DNA of 64,000 bases. Origin: JASBRS01 sp964496495. GTDB lineage: Bacteria; Deinococcota; Deinococci; Deinococcales; Trueperaceae. Position numbers and translations under genes: made by a program. Shown piece after piece: positions 45,760 through 54,401 of the stretch (the first letter of the stretch is position 1; each line of letters begins with the position of its first letter). Under the pieces are notes generated by a model. It did not search any database, was not told where the DNA came from, and was given only the letters and a program-made list of their open reading frames with translations. The stretch is from the NCBI GenBank assembly GCA_964496495.1, contig CAZBZU010000006.1, positions 39,566 through 103,565 of the forward strand, given 5' to 3'.

Positions 45760-46214
45760 CCGTCTGGAAGGGCCTGCGAGGTCGCGCCTGCACTTGGCCC
45801 TGACCACGGTGTTCCGGGGCCGGCTCCGGCCGCATCGGCGGCGCCCGATCGCACTAGGCCGAACCTCCGACTCAGGCCTGTCAGACACGACCAACGTTCG
45901 GCCTGTCGGGACGAACGGAGCCCTCTGACCAACCGCCGAAGAATCATCGCTCACCAGCGGTAGTGCCCTATGGTTAGTTTTTACGTGCAGCACAGCGTTC
46001 GTGCGAACATTCTTCCGGCCATGGCGTCGAACCATCCGACCTCGAGGAAGACCGTGAGCGGGAGCGCGCCTCGGGAACCAGCCTAGACCAGTGCGCCGAG
46101 TCGCTGAACGCTCCGATACCCGGCCCCGGAAGAGAGGAACCCGGCACCCTACCGACAGCACCACGGAGCCGCGATCGGCTACTCGACGCGCAAACGGTCG
46201 ATGCCACCTCGGAC
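45760..46214. other. Non-coding stretch containing repeat copy C
   Basis: No gene recognised. It lies between the toxin gene and the end of the convergent CopD/propeller gene. Confidence 0.5.
45924..46024 (+). repeat. Composite dispersed repeat, copy C
   Basis: CTGACCAACCGCCGAAG starts the left block, CACCAGCGGTAGTGCC follows at 45952-45967, TTAGTTTTTACGTGCAGCAC at 45974-45993, and the palindrome GTTCGTGCGAAC at 45997-46008, continuing into CATTCTTCCGGCCATGG. Same orientation and block order as A and B. Confidence 0.88.
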
Positions 46215-48476
46215 TCAAGGCAGCGGCGGGAACCGCACCAACAGCACGTCGTTGGCAGAGCCACTCGGCTTCGAGGAGTCCGACTCCGCGCCGGCAGCCA
46301 ACGTGCCACTGGTCGCCACGAAGACGTCGCCAGCAGGCCCAAGCGCGATCGACAGCGGCTTCTCCCCATCGCTCGTCCCGAACTGCCGCACGGACGTGCC
46401 GTCGCCGGCACGCCCGAAATCGCGGACGAAGGCACGCCACCGCCCGATCGCGTGATCGGAGCTGCCGAGGTCCTGGTTGCTCCATCCCCCCACCAGCACC
46501 CGGCCGGCCGGATCCACCGCCACCGCATACCCGAACACCGCCCCATCGTGACCGAACTGCCGCACCCAGGCGAGGTTGCCATTGCGATCGAAGTGCACCA
46601 GGAAACCATCGATGTTGCCGCTGTTCACCCGGCCCGGCAGGTTCCCGTAGGTATCGCCGGTGACGAAGCTGCCGCCGTCTCTACCGGGCGCAACGGCATA
46701 CGCGAAGTCGGCGCCCTCACTGCCGAACTGCCGCAACCACAGCCGCTGCCCGTTGTTGTCGAACTCCCCGACGAATCCGTCCGAAGCGCCCAGCGCGCGG
46801 TTGGTCGGGAGCGCGCCGGTCGTCGCGCCCGTCACCAGGACCTTCCCCGCCGCATCGGTCGCGATCCCGTTGATCTTGTCCGCCCCGGGACCACCGAACT
46901 GCCGCTGCCACACCAGGTCGCCGCTCGCGTCGTACTTCGCCAGGAAGGCGTCGCTGTTCCCACCGGCGTACCCCTGCCCCGCCAGGGTGCCGTTGGTGTC
47001 CCCGGCCACGAACACGTTGCCCGTCGGGTCGACCGCCACGCTCCGCGCGAAGTCCGAGCCCGTCGTGCCGAACTGACGGAGCCAGGCCAACATCCCGTCC
47101 GGCGCCAGCTTGGCCAGGAAGGCATCCCCGGCACCCACGCTGTCCCCCTTCGGCATGCGATTGCTGGTGTAGCCACTGACGTACGCGTCGCCCCGAGCGT
47201 CCACGGCCACGCCCGTCGCGCGGTCGAAGCCCTTGCCCCCGAACTGCCGCAACCACAGCCGCGTGCCGTCCGCCCCGTACGCGGCCACGAACACGTCGCT
47301 CTCCCCCGCACTCGCTGCGTCCGCCATCGCTCCGCTCGTCGTTCCGGCCACCACGACCGACCCGTCCGCGCGCACCGCCACCCCCGTGGCACGGTCCGCC
47401 GCGTCGCTCCCGAACTGCGCCCCCCACCGCGCCCCGATCGACGCCGCCGTCGCTCCCGGCGCCGAAGGGGCCGCCGGCGCGCCTGCCGCGGCTGCGGAGG
47501 AGCCTCCCCCGCCGGAGGCTCCGGGCTGGCTCGGCGACGCGGAAGACGGGGCAGGAGACGACGGGGCGGGAGACGACGATGGTGACGGCGCCGCGGACGA
47601 CGCCGCGGCGGCCTGCACGCCAGGCGCCTCCACCGCCGGCGGCAGCGTCGTCAGCAGCCCCGTCACCACCACCACCTCGAGCAGCACCAGCGACTCGAAG
47701 CGCAGCGCCCCGCGGAAGCGCGCCGTCCGACCCGCCTGGAAGAACAGCGGCAACCCCCGCAGCCGGTGCGACGCCGCCAGCGCGAGCACCACCAGGAACA
47801 ACCCGTGTTTCAGCAGGAGCGTGCGGCCGTACGGGGTCGTCACGAACGCAGCGACCCCGAACAGCTCCGCCACTGCGGCCAGGATGCCCGTCGCCAGCAC
47901 CACCACCACGCACCAGAGCGCCACGCGCGACAGCCTCCGCGCCGCGACGGCCAGCGCCGGCTCCTCCTCCGAGCTCCACGCCGGCAACCACGCCAGCATC
48001 GCCACCAATCCCACCCACAGCAGGCCCGCAGCCAGATGCACGCCATCGCTCAGCAGCAGCAGCGGGCTCCCCGTCGCCGCAGCATGGCTCACCATTGCCA
48101 CCGCGAACACCAGAGCCAGGGATGAGGGGAACGCAATCCACAAGGACCACCCCGGGGCCCGAAACGCTTGCCGCCCGGCCACCACCAGCAGGGCGGCGAG
48201 CACGACGCGAAGCAGCACCATCCACCCCGGCAACGTGGTGATCAGGTAGCTCACCACCGTCTCGAACGTCGGTGCGCCGAGCGCCGCGCGCAGCGACAGC
48301 ACCACCTGCGCGAAGGCCGCCACCGCCACGAGCACCGCGCCCACCCACAAGGCGACGCGCTGGCGCTGCCGATGGACGGGCGCCAGCAGCGAGCGCCCGA
48401 TCGTCGAAGGGAACAGGGCCGCCCCGATCAGCAGAGCGGATCCGAGCAACAGCCAGGCCTGCAGCGCGCTTGCCAA
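46215..48476 (-). CDS. CopD-type copper-transport membrane domain fused to a seven-bladed SBBP beta-propeller
   Basis: 753 aa. Residues 1-285 hold about eight TM helices with CopD features (HAAATGSPLLLLSDGVHLAAGLLWVGLVAMLAWLPAW; TPYGRTLLLKHGLFLVVLALA). A Pro/Ser/Ala/Gly linker spans about 290-350. From 350 to the end there are seven repeats of about 57 residues around (W)LRQFGxxGxDxAxGVAVDxxGxVFVAGxT, an SBBP propeller, probably extracytoplasmic. CopD helps copper cross the inner membrane with CopC. I know of no standard CopD-SBBP architecture. ATG at 48476 lies 4 bases past the CopC stop, so both belong to one copper operon. Confidence 0.85.
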   Translation of the reverse strand: MASALQAWLLLGSALLIGAALFPSTIGRSLLAPVHRQRQRVALWVGAVLVAVAAFAQVVLSLRAALGAPTFETVVSYLITTLPGWMVLLRVVLAALLVVAGRQAFRAPGWSLWIAFPSSLALVFAVAMVSHAAATGSPLLLLSDGVHLAAGLLWVGLVAMLAWLPAWSSEEEPALAVAARRLSRVALWCVVVVLATGILAAVAELFGVAAFVTTPYGRTLLLKHGLFLVVLALAASHRLRGLPLFFQAGRTARFRGALRFESLVLLEVVVVTGLLTTLPPAVEAPGVQAAAASSAAPSPSSSPAPSSPAPSSASPSQPGASGGGGSSAAAAGAPAAPSAPGATAASIGARWGAQFGSDAADRATGVAVRADGSVVVAGTTSGAMADAASAGESDVFVAAYGADGTRLWLRQFGGKGFDRATGVAVDARGDAYVSGYTSNRMPKGDSVGAGDAFLAKLAPDGMLAWLRQFGTTGSDFARSVAVDPTGNVFVAGDTNGTLAGQGYAGGNSDAFLAKYDASGDLVWQRQFGGPGADKINGIATDAAGKVLVTGATTGALPTNRALGASDGFVGEFDNNGQRLWLRQFGSEGADFAYAVAPGRDGGSFVTGDTYGNLPGRVNSGNIDGFLVHFDRNGNLAWVRQFGHDGAVFGYAVAVDPAGRVLVGGWSNQDLGSSDHAIGRWRAFVRDFGRAGDGTSVRQFGTSDGEKPLSIALGPAGDVFVATSGTLAAGAESDSSKPSGSANDVLLVRFPPLP

Positions 48477-48480
48477 CGGC

Positions 48481-48954
48481 TCAACCGCCCGATGCGACCG
48501 TGAACACCACGATCCCGTGCGTCACGTGCGTGTCCACCGACAGCGCACGCCACACCAGCACGTAGGTTCCCGGCGAGAGATCCCGGGCGAGCTCGATCGT
48601 CACCTGCGTCGCCGCGCCGCCCGGATGCGCCAGCCCGGTATCCACCCGGCCCTTCACCGCGCCCTTGTCCGCCATCACCGTGTCCGCGAGCTGCGCCGCC
48701 AACGCGTGCACCCGCAAGCTGCGATCGTGCGCGCTCTCGCCCGCCTCAACGGGCACCGACAAGGGTAGGACCACGAACAAGCTGAAGCGCTTCTGCACCG
48801 CCTCCGTGAAGTCGAGCTGCAGCGAGGCCGGCGGGCTCCGCACCACCGCACCATCGGCCGGCGTCGACGCCGTCAGATGCGCGTGCGCCCACGCCGGCAC
48901 CGAAAGGCTCAAGAGCATGAAAGCGACGATCCAACGAACCGACGACGCGCCCAT
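48481..48954 (-). CDS. copC: CopC family periplasmic copper-binding protein
   Basis: 157 aa from ATG 48954 (an in-frame GTG at 48969 overlaps the upstream stop). The signal peptide ends AWAHAHL, leaving the N-terminal His as in Cu(II)-binding CopC. The beta-sandwich motif HLTASTPADGAVVRSPPASLQLDFTEAV follows, and the C-terminal DTHVTHGIVVFTV supplies the second His pair. It would bind Cu(II) and pass it to the CopD domain encoded next. Confidence 0.92.
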   Translation of the reverse strand: MGASSVRWIVAFMLLSLSVPAWAHAHLTASTPADGAVVRSPPASLQLDFTEAVQKRFSLFVVLPLSVPVEAGESAHDRSLRVHALAAQLADTVMADKGAVKGRVDTGLAHPGGAATQVTIELARDLSPGTYVLVWRALSVDTHVTHGIVVFTVASGG

Positions 48955-48965
48955 GCACACCAGCC

Positions 48966-49394
48966 TCACGGGAACGTGATCGAGGATGCCGGCGCGACCT
49001 CGTCGCTCCGGAACGTCACGTCGACCTGCGTCGAACCGATGTAGCCGTGCACCCTCAACGCATAGACACCGGGCTGCGACAGGATGAACGGCGAGGTGTA
49101 GTGACCCGGCGATCCATCGACGGCCGACAACGGTAGCGACCTCGACGACGAGTCGTCAGGAGCCACGATCGTCACGTCCAGGCTCTTCTCGAGGTTGTCC
49201 ACCGGCTTCTCGTCCGCACTCGACCGCACGATGAGGTCCAGCCCGTTCAACGTATCCGTCACCGGCGGCTCGTTCACGAACCCCAGCAGCACGTCGTACG
49301 GACCCGCCGTCTTCAGCTCGTGCGCCGACGCCCCCGACACCAGCGCAGCCAAGACCACCGTCACCAACAACGCGATCACGCGCTTCATCGCCAT
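48966..49394 (-). CDS. Secreted protein of unknown function in the copper operon
   Basis: 142 aa from ATG 49394, after GGAGGAGGCG. The signal peptide ends in SGASAHE. The mature part (AHELKTAGPYDVLLGFVNEPPVTDTLNGLDLIVRS..., GHYTSPFILSQPGVYALRVHGYI) looks like an Ig-like/YtkA-type beta sandwich with an N-terminal His. It is first in the leftward operon with CopC and CopD-SBBP. An N-terminal His after cleavage suggests copper binding, by analogy to CopC; not proven. Confidence 0.7.
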   Translation of the reverse strand: MAMKRVIALLVTVVLAALVSGASAHELKTAGPYDVLLGFVNEPPVTDTLNGLDLIVRSSADEKPVDNLEKSLDVTIVAPDDSSSRSLPLSAVDGSPGHYTSPFILSQPGVYALRVHGYIGSTQVDVTFRSDEVAPASSITFP

Positions 49395-49614
49395 CGCCTC
49401 CTCCAGGGGCGCACCCGACGTCGCCCCGGCATGTCCCGTGCTCGGCATGATACCGAACCGACGCTCGCGCGCCCCGGCCCCACCCGCCCAACGACCGGAC
49501 CCCGGCAACCGCAACGCCAGCTCGAAGCGCCATGCTAACCTCTGCAGCAGGGCGCTTCCAACGCGCGGGCCCCCGCGTCAGCGAAAGCAACCTCCCTCGG
49601 AAAGGCCAACGACC

Positions 49615-50250
49615 GTGAGCGGAAAGTCCGGTTCCTCACTGAGACGCGCCCTCCCCTGGGTAGTTCTGGCCGCCGCCGTGATCGTCGCCGGCGGTCTGGT
49701 CGCCAAGAGCTTCACCCCACAACGCAACGGCTATCAGGGGACCGAACTAGACCCGACTCCGGCGCCGGCCTTCCACCTCGTTGACCAGCAAGGCGCCCCT
49801 CGCTCACTAGCGGACTACCGCGGCAGGGCCGTTCTGCTGACCTTCATGGACGGTCACTGCAAGGACCTCTGCCCCACCACGCTCAAGACCATGGCCGATC
49901 TCCAGGAGCGGCTCGGCCGCAACGCGGACCGGCTCGCCATCGTGGCGGTATCCGCCGACCCCTGGCTCGACCGTGTCGGCAAACCCGCCGCCATCGCCAC
50001 CGAGCCCGGGGCCGTCACCCCACGCCGGTGGGACTTCCTCACCGGCACGGTCGACCAGCTCCGACCGGTCTGGAACGCCTACCACGTCGACGTGCAGGAG
50101 CAGCAGATCGGGAAGTTCAGCGCCAACGCCAGCCACAGCACCGGCTTCTTCCTGATCGACGCCAGCGGCAAGGAGCGCCTCTACATCGAATCGACCGCCC
50201 CTATGCGCGTGCTCCAGCGACAGGCCCGGAAGGTCATCCACCAGGGATGA
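49615..50250 (+). CDS. SCO1/SenC family copper chaperone / thiol reductase
   Basis: 211 aa from GTG 49615, after GGAAAGG. An N-terminal TM anchor is at about residues 13-30. The thioredoxin fold carries CKDLC (Cys82, Cys86) and His174 (ASHSTGFFLID), the Cu-binding trio of Sco proteins. They deliver copper to the CuA centre of cytochrome oxidase. DWRxD-like features are not seen. It is divergent from the copper operon to the left. Confidence 0.9.
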   Translation: MSGKSGSSLRRALPWVVLAAAVIVAGGLVAKSFTPQRNGYQGTELDPTPAPAFHLVDQQGAPRSLADYRGRAVLLTFMDGHCKDLCPTTLKTMADLQERLGRNADRLAIVAVSADPWLDRVGKPAAIATEPGAVTPRRWDFLTGTVDQLRPVWNAYHVDVQEQQIGKFSANASHSTGFFLIDASGKERLYIESTAPMRVLQRQARKVIHQG

Positions 50251-50362
50251 GCGGCCGGCGGCAGCTTCCCCCCGAGGGTCCTACCCTGCCTCATTCAGCG
50301 CTCAAGACCGGATGGTGTCGTAAGTCGGTGGGCACACAACGCCCTCGAGGACGGGGAGCGCG

Positions 50363-50743
50363 ATGAGCAAGGTTCGAGCGCGTCATGGGACGCTCACATG
50401 CGCGGTGCTGTCGATCCTGGTGCTCCTGACGGCCTGCGGTCACGGCCTGACCGACAAGGACTGGACCCAGGCCGTGGCGGACGCGAGGAGCGTCAACGCT
50501 TCGCTCCGCGCCGGCTCGTACGACGCAGCCAGGGAGACCTGGAAACCGGTCGACAACCTGATCCACACTGCGTTCCCCAAGCTCAAGAAGGCGGACCCCG
50601 CCGTCGCCGGAAATCTGTGGACCCATATGGGCCTCGTCGAAGTCGGCTTCCTCAACAAGGACTACAACCTCGTGGAGCAGGGCTCCGGCGCCCTTCCCGA
50701 TCTCCTCGTGAAGGCCCACGATGCCTGGAGCAAGGTGCGATGA
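50363..50743 (+). CDS. Small lipoprotein preceding ftsE
   Basis: 126 aa. The signal peptide ends with the lipobox LTAC (Cys25). The mature part is helical (TDKDWTQAVADARSVNASLRAGSYDAARETWKPVDNLIHTAF). ATG at 50363 follows GGGGAGCGCG. It overlaps the ftsE start by four bases (ATGA), which ties it to the FtsEX operon. No known family. Confidence 0.75.
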   Translation: MSKVRARHGTLTCAVLSILVLLTACGHGLTDKDWTQAVADARSVNASLRAGSYDAARETWKPVDNLIHTAFPKLKKADPAVAGNLWTHMGLVEVGFLNKDYNLVEQGSGALPDLLVKAHDAWSKVR

Positions 50744-51495
50744 GCGCGGCGCAAGTCGGTCTCACGAGCCGCCAGGCTCACGCCCTTGAGCTGGACGGCG
50801 TCAGCAAGCGGTTCCCGGGCACGGAGCGACCGGTGCTGGCCGACGCCACCCTCCGCATCGCCACCGGCGAGTGGGTCTTCCTGGTAGGACGCTCCGGCGC
50901 CGGCAAGAGCACCGTCCTGAGAATGCTCTACGGAGCGGTGGCGCCTGACCGCGGCCACGCCCGCGTCCTCGGTACAGACCTCGCTTCAACACCGCACTTC
51001 CGCGTCCGGCAACGGCTCGGCCTGGTGTTCCAGTCCTTCGACCTGCTGCCGCAGAAGACCGCCTTCGAGAACGTCGCCTACGGCGCGGAGATCCTGGGCC
51101 TGTCGCCGCGCGGGGCCAAGGCCAGGGCCGCCGCGATGCTCGAGGCCGTCGGCCTCACCTACGCCGCCGCCCGCTTCCCGCGCCAGCTCTCCGGCGGCGA
51201 GCAGCAGCGCGTCGGGCTGGCGCGCGCGCTCATCCACCGCCCGCCGGTCGTCCTCGCTGACGAGCCCACCGGCAACCTCGACATCGACGCCGCTCGCGCC
51301 ATCCATGGCATCTTCGAACGCATCCACGACGAGTGGTCGCCCACCATCGTCATCGCCACGCACTCGCTCGAGCTCATCCGCTGGGCCAACCGCCGCGTGG
51401 TGCGCGTTCAGGACGGCACCCTGTTCGATGAAGCCGAATCCTCCCCAAGCGGGCAGCCGAGCCCCGGAGTCGCGCGGCCCCCAAGCCACCCATGA
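50740..51495 (+). CDS. ftsE: FtsE-type ABC ATPase
   Basis: 251 aa. Walker A GRSGAGKST at residues 50-58, Q-loop LVFQSFDLLP, signature LSGGEQQRV near 148, and Walker B VVLADEPTGNLD. A short C-terminal extension makes it longer than the usual ~220 aa. With FtsX it transmits ATP hydrolysis to extracytoplasmic peptidoglycan hydrolase activators at division or during elongation. ATG at 50740 overlaps the lipoprotein stop; its own stop region overlaps ftsX. Confidence 0.88.
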   Translation: MSAAQVGLTSRQAHALELDGVSKRFPGTERPVLADATLRIATGEWVFLVGRSGAGKSTVLRMLYGAVAPDRGHARVLGTDLASTPHFRVRQRLGLVFQSFDLLPQKTAFENVAYGAEILGLSPRGAKARAAAMLEAVGLTYAAARFPRQLSGGEQQRVGLARALIHRPPVVLADEPTGNLDIDAARAIHGIFERIHDEWSPTIVIATHSLELIRWANRRVVRVQDGTLFDEAESSPSGQPSPGVARPPSHP

Positions 51496-52403
51496 ACCGC
51501 AGTACATCCGCCCCCAGCCGCACGCTCTGGACCCTCTACTACCTTCTGCGCGACGCGCGCGAGGGCACTTCACGCAACGCCCTCGCCGCCATCGCCGTTG
51601 TGCTCATGATCGCCCTCGCCGTCGGCTTCACCGGCTCCGTCGCACTCACCGCCCGTGGCACGGAGTCGCTCACCAGCCTGCTCCGACACCAGGCGCGCAT
51701 GCGTGTCCTGCTCACCTCCAGCGCCGACCCCTCGGTGCTCACCCACCGCATCCAGGAGATGCCCGGCGTACGCTCCGTCACCTTCATAAGCAAGCAAGCG
51801 GAACTGGACCGCATGGAGCGCGCCTTCACTGGCCAGGTCGACCTCCGTTCGGTCTTCACCGACAACCCCTTCCCTAACGGCCTCGATGTGCTGCTCTCCA
51901 GCCCCGGCCGCGCCGAAGCGAACGCCAGCAGCATCTCGGCGCTCCCCGGCGTCGAACGCGTCGTCTACGGCCAGCAATACATCCGACCGCTCCTCCGGCT
52001 GGCCGGCACCCTCAAACGCACCGGTTGGCTCGCCGCCCTCCTGTTCGGGCTCGTGGCGCTATTGGTCAGCGCCGTCACCTGGCGCCTCGCCATCCTCCAC
52101 CGCGCCGCCGAGGTCCGCACCAAACAACTCATGGGCGTCAGGCCCATCGTCATCCACGGCCAGTTCGTGGCCGAAGGCGCCCTGCTCGGCCTCCTCGGCG
52201 GCACCCTGGCTGCCGTCGTCCTCGTCTACGTCACCGGCGCCTTCGTCGACAACGTGCTCACGCTGCTCCCCATCGCCGGCGCGCACCAGGCCCCCTACGG
52301 CCTCCTCGCCGCCGGCTGCCTCGCCGCCGGCCTCCTCCTGGGATCCATCGGCGCCATCAGCGCCATCGGCGCCGTGGCTCGCACCGCCGGTGCGCCCACC
52401 TGA
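51492..52403 (+). CDS. ftsX: FtsX-type membrane protein
   Basis: 303 aa. TM1 at about residues 30-50, then an extracytoplasmic domain (MRVLLTSSADPSVLTHRIQEMPGVRSVTFISKQAELDRM...NPFPNGLDVLLSS) and three TM helices at about 175-195, 225-250 and 275-295: the FtsX topology. The periplasmic loop recruits EnvC, PcsB or RipC-type partners in other bacteria. ATG at 51492 overlaps ftsE. TGATG joins it to the next gene. Confidence 0.9.
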   Translation: MNRSTSAPSRTLWTLYYLLRDAREGTSRNALAAIAVVLMIALAVGFTGSVALTARGTESLTSLLRHQARMRVLLTSSADPSVLTHRIQEMPGVRSVTFISKQAELDRMERAFTGQVDLRSVFTDNPFPNGLDVLLSSPGRAEANASSISALPGVERVVYGQQYIRPLLRLAGTLKRTGWLAALLFGLVALLVSAVTWRLAILHRAAEVRTKQLMGVRPIVIHGQFVAEGALLGLLGGTLAAVVLVYVTGAFVDNVLTLLPIAGAHQAPYGLLAAGCLAAGLLLGSIGAISAIGAVARTAGAPT

Positions 52404-53506
52404 TGCCCCCCGCTCCGAAGCGCGAGGCCAGAGGGCGCACCGCCGGACGCGCAGGCGCCGTGCTCCTCGCGGTGGTGCTCTTCGGCCTCCTCGGTGTCGC
52501 CCAAGCGCACATCACCGGCGTGTTCCTCTACTTCCTCAAGGACGTCCAAGGCCAGGCCGGCCAGAGCAGTCTCGGCATCCTCAAGGCCCAGCTCGACCAG
52601 ACACACAAGCGCATTGCCGCGCTCGAGCCTCAGGTCGCGCAGGCGCGCGAGCGCTACCAGACGGAGGCCGCCAACGCCAAACGCAAGGTGCTCTTCTACG
52701 ACCAGTACGCCAGCGAAGGCTTCGGCGCGGTCGTCCTCGGCGCCAAGAGCCCGATCGACGCCCTCGCCGACGCCGAGACGCTCCGCACCGTCGTCGCCCG
52801 CGACATGCGCCAACTCCAGGCCACCGCCACCGCCTACCAGGCCCTCGTCACCAAGGAGACCGAGCTCACCGGCTACCAGGCCCTCCTCAAGGCCTTCGCC
52901 GAAGCCGAAACCCGGCACACCAAAGCGCTCGGCGCCAAGAAGATGCAGGACCAGGAGATGGCCCTCTACAACATCTCCGAAGCCTGGGAGGAAGTCCGCA
53001 CCGGCCCCCTCACACGCTACGTCGCCTGGGCCGACCAACGGCTCCGCTCCCTGCCGACCATCGCCACACGCCCCCAGCCCCACGCCAACGGACTCCAGCC
53101 GCCGGCCGGCGCCCCCGCGGGCGCCGCCGTATGGACCATCGCCGAGGCCGACCTCAACGGCGCCATCGCAGGCGATCACGTGCCCGTCGACGGCATCCAG
53201 TCGATCCACTATTACCTCCGGGCCGACCACACCTACATCGTCGCGCACGTCCAGGTGCCGCTCGGCGAACACCAGCTCATCCTCGTCGGGCAGTGGTCGC
53301 GTGAAGGCCCTCTCGCAGTGCGCTACCACGTCGAGTACGCCCTGGTCGACGGCTACCTCATCGACCCCCAGGACCCCCAGATGCAACAGCTCATCGCCGA
53401 CAAGCACATGCTCGTTCTGCACGGCACCGACCTCGCGCATCGCACACACTTGCTCCAATACCAGCAGGACACCGGCCGCCTCTGGCTCTACCTACGAGCC
53501 GGCTGA
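52403..53506 (+). CDS. Exported coiled-coil protein, candidate FtsEX partner
   Basis: 367 aa. A TM/signal segment is at residues 17-37. A long coiled coil follows at about 50-185 (LDQTHKRIAALEPQVAQARERYQTEAANAKRKV..., ETRHTKALGAKKMQDQEM). A C-terminal globular domain (about 240-367) has YYLRADHTYIVAHVQVPLGEHQLILVGQW and ends LWLYLRAG. EnvC and PcsB, the known FtsEX partners, also begin with a coiled coil but end in LytM or CHAP domains; this one does not. The TGATG coupling to ftsX argues for a direct partner of a new type. Confidence 0.7.
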   Translation: MPPAPKREARGRTAGRAGAVLLAVVLFGLLGVAQAHITGVFLYFLKDVQGQAGQSSLGILKAQLDQTHKRIAALEPQVAQARERYQTEAANAKRKVLFYDQYASEGFGAVVLGAKSPIDALADAETLRTVVARDMRQLQATATAYQALVTKETELTGYQALLKAFAEAETRHTKALGAKKMQDQEMALYNISEAWEEVRTGPLTRYVAWADQRLRSLPTIATRPQPHANGLQPPAGAPAGAAVWTIAEADLNGAIAGDHVPVDGIQSIHYYLRADHTYIVAHVQVPLGEHQLILVGQWSREGPLAVRYHVEYALVDGYLIDPQDPQMQQLIADKHMLVLHGTDLAHRTHLLQYQQDTGRLWLYLRAG

Positions 53507-53531
53507 GCCCCGACGCCACCAGGAGGCCCAC

Positions 53532-54401
53532 ATGACCGATCGCTTCCACCTCCCCTTCTCCCGCCGTGCGCGGCGCACAGGCATCGCCCTTGCGGCGGCG
53601 CTGGCCCTAAGCCTCACCACGCTGGCATCGGCGCACATCGAGAACCAGCAGACCCAGTTCCCCGACATCGGCGCCAGCCAGCACAAGGACGCCATCGTCC
53701 TCCTCGTCGCTCTCGACATCCTGCCGCAGACCCCCACCTTCCAACCCGACCAACCCTTCACCCGCCAGGACCTCGCCGCCTGGGCGGCCCTGACCCACCG
53801 CAAGGACCCCGGAGGCGAGGCGCCCGACGTCGCCAAACTCATCCACGACGGCCGTAGCTTCGTCGGTTCCAGCAGCGGCAACGCCACCGCCGCCGACATC
53901 AACAAGGCCATCTTCGACGGCAATCTCGACCTCGCCGACCCCAGCCAGACCTTCACCCACGACCAGGCCGCCGCCTTCGTCGCCGACCATCTCACCCCCG
54001 CGTTCGTCGCCACGCTCGGCGCCACCGCCGGTCCCAGCGGCACGATCAGCAACGTCAAGACCGGCACCTCGCCCGACGGCGACACCTCCTACACCCTGGT
54101 CATCGCAGGCAAGGACTACCCCGTCTACGATCATGCCCGCGTCGTCGGCCCCACCGACCTCACGCTCTGGCAGGGGAAACAGCTCACCCGCTCCTACCAG
54201 GCCAAGGAGGACAACGGCCCCGCACTCACCTACCTGGTCATGGCACAGCCGGCCGCGGCCCCGACCCAGAGCAGCTCCGGTACCGTCGCCCCGCAGTCCT
54301 CCAGCTCCAACCCTGCCCTGCGCTGGATCATCGGCCTCGCCGTGCTGCTCGTCGTCGTCGCCGCCGTCGCGTTCTTCCGGCCCCGCAAGCGCACGCCTTG
54401 A
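53532..54401 (+). CDS. Exported protein with SLH-like domain and C-terminal membrane anchor
   Basis: 289 aa. Signal peptide (residues 15-35, ending ASAHIE), then an SLH-like unit FPDIGASQHKDAIVLLVALDILPQTPTFQPDQPFTRQDLAAWAAL and a weaker second one (ADPSQTFTHDQAAAFVADHL). A beta-rich stretch follows, then a Ser/Pro linker and a TM helix at about 262-282 with RPRKR after it. SLH domains bind secondary cell-wall polymer. ATG at 53532 follows AGGAGG. It is fifth in the FtsEX operon. Confidence 0.75.
   Translation: MTDRFHLPFSRRARRTGIALAAALALSLTTLASAHIENQQTQFPDIGASQHKDAIVLLVALDILPQTPTFQPDQPFTRQDLAAWAALTHRKDPGGEAPDVAKLIHDGRSFVGSSSGNATAADINKAIFDGNLDLADPSQTFTHDQAAAFVADHLTPAFVATLGATAGPSGTISNVKTGTSPDGDTSYTLVIAGKDYPVYDHARVVGPTDLTLWQGKQLTRSYQAKEDNGPALTYLVMAQPAAAPTQSSSGTVAPQSSSSNPALRWIIGLAVLLVVVAAVAFFRPRKRTP

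Noticed and set aside
40653..46024. Reading the repeats as integron attC sites
   Set aside because: Cassette-like size and spacing fit, but RYYYAAC / GTTRRRY end boxes are not present and no IntI or attI is seen; copy D overlapping a core gene end fits a gene-end attachment site better.
50740..52403. MacB/LolCDE-type lipoprotein or drug exporter instead of FtsEX
   Set aside because: The membrane protein is about 300 aa with the FtsX topology and periplasmic domain, not the larger MacB_PCD layout.
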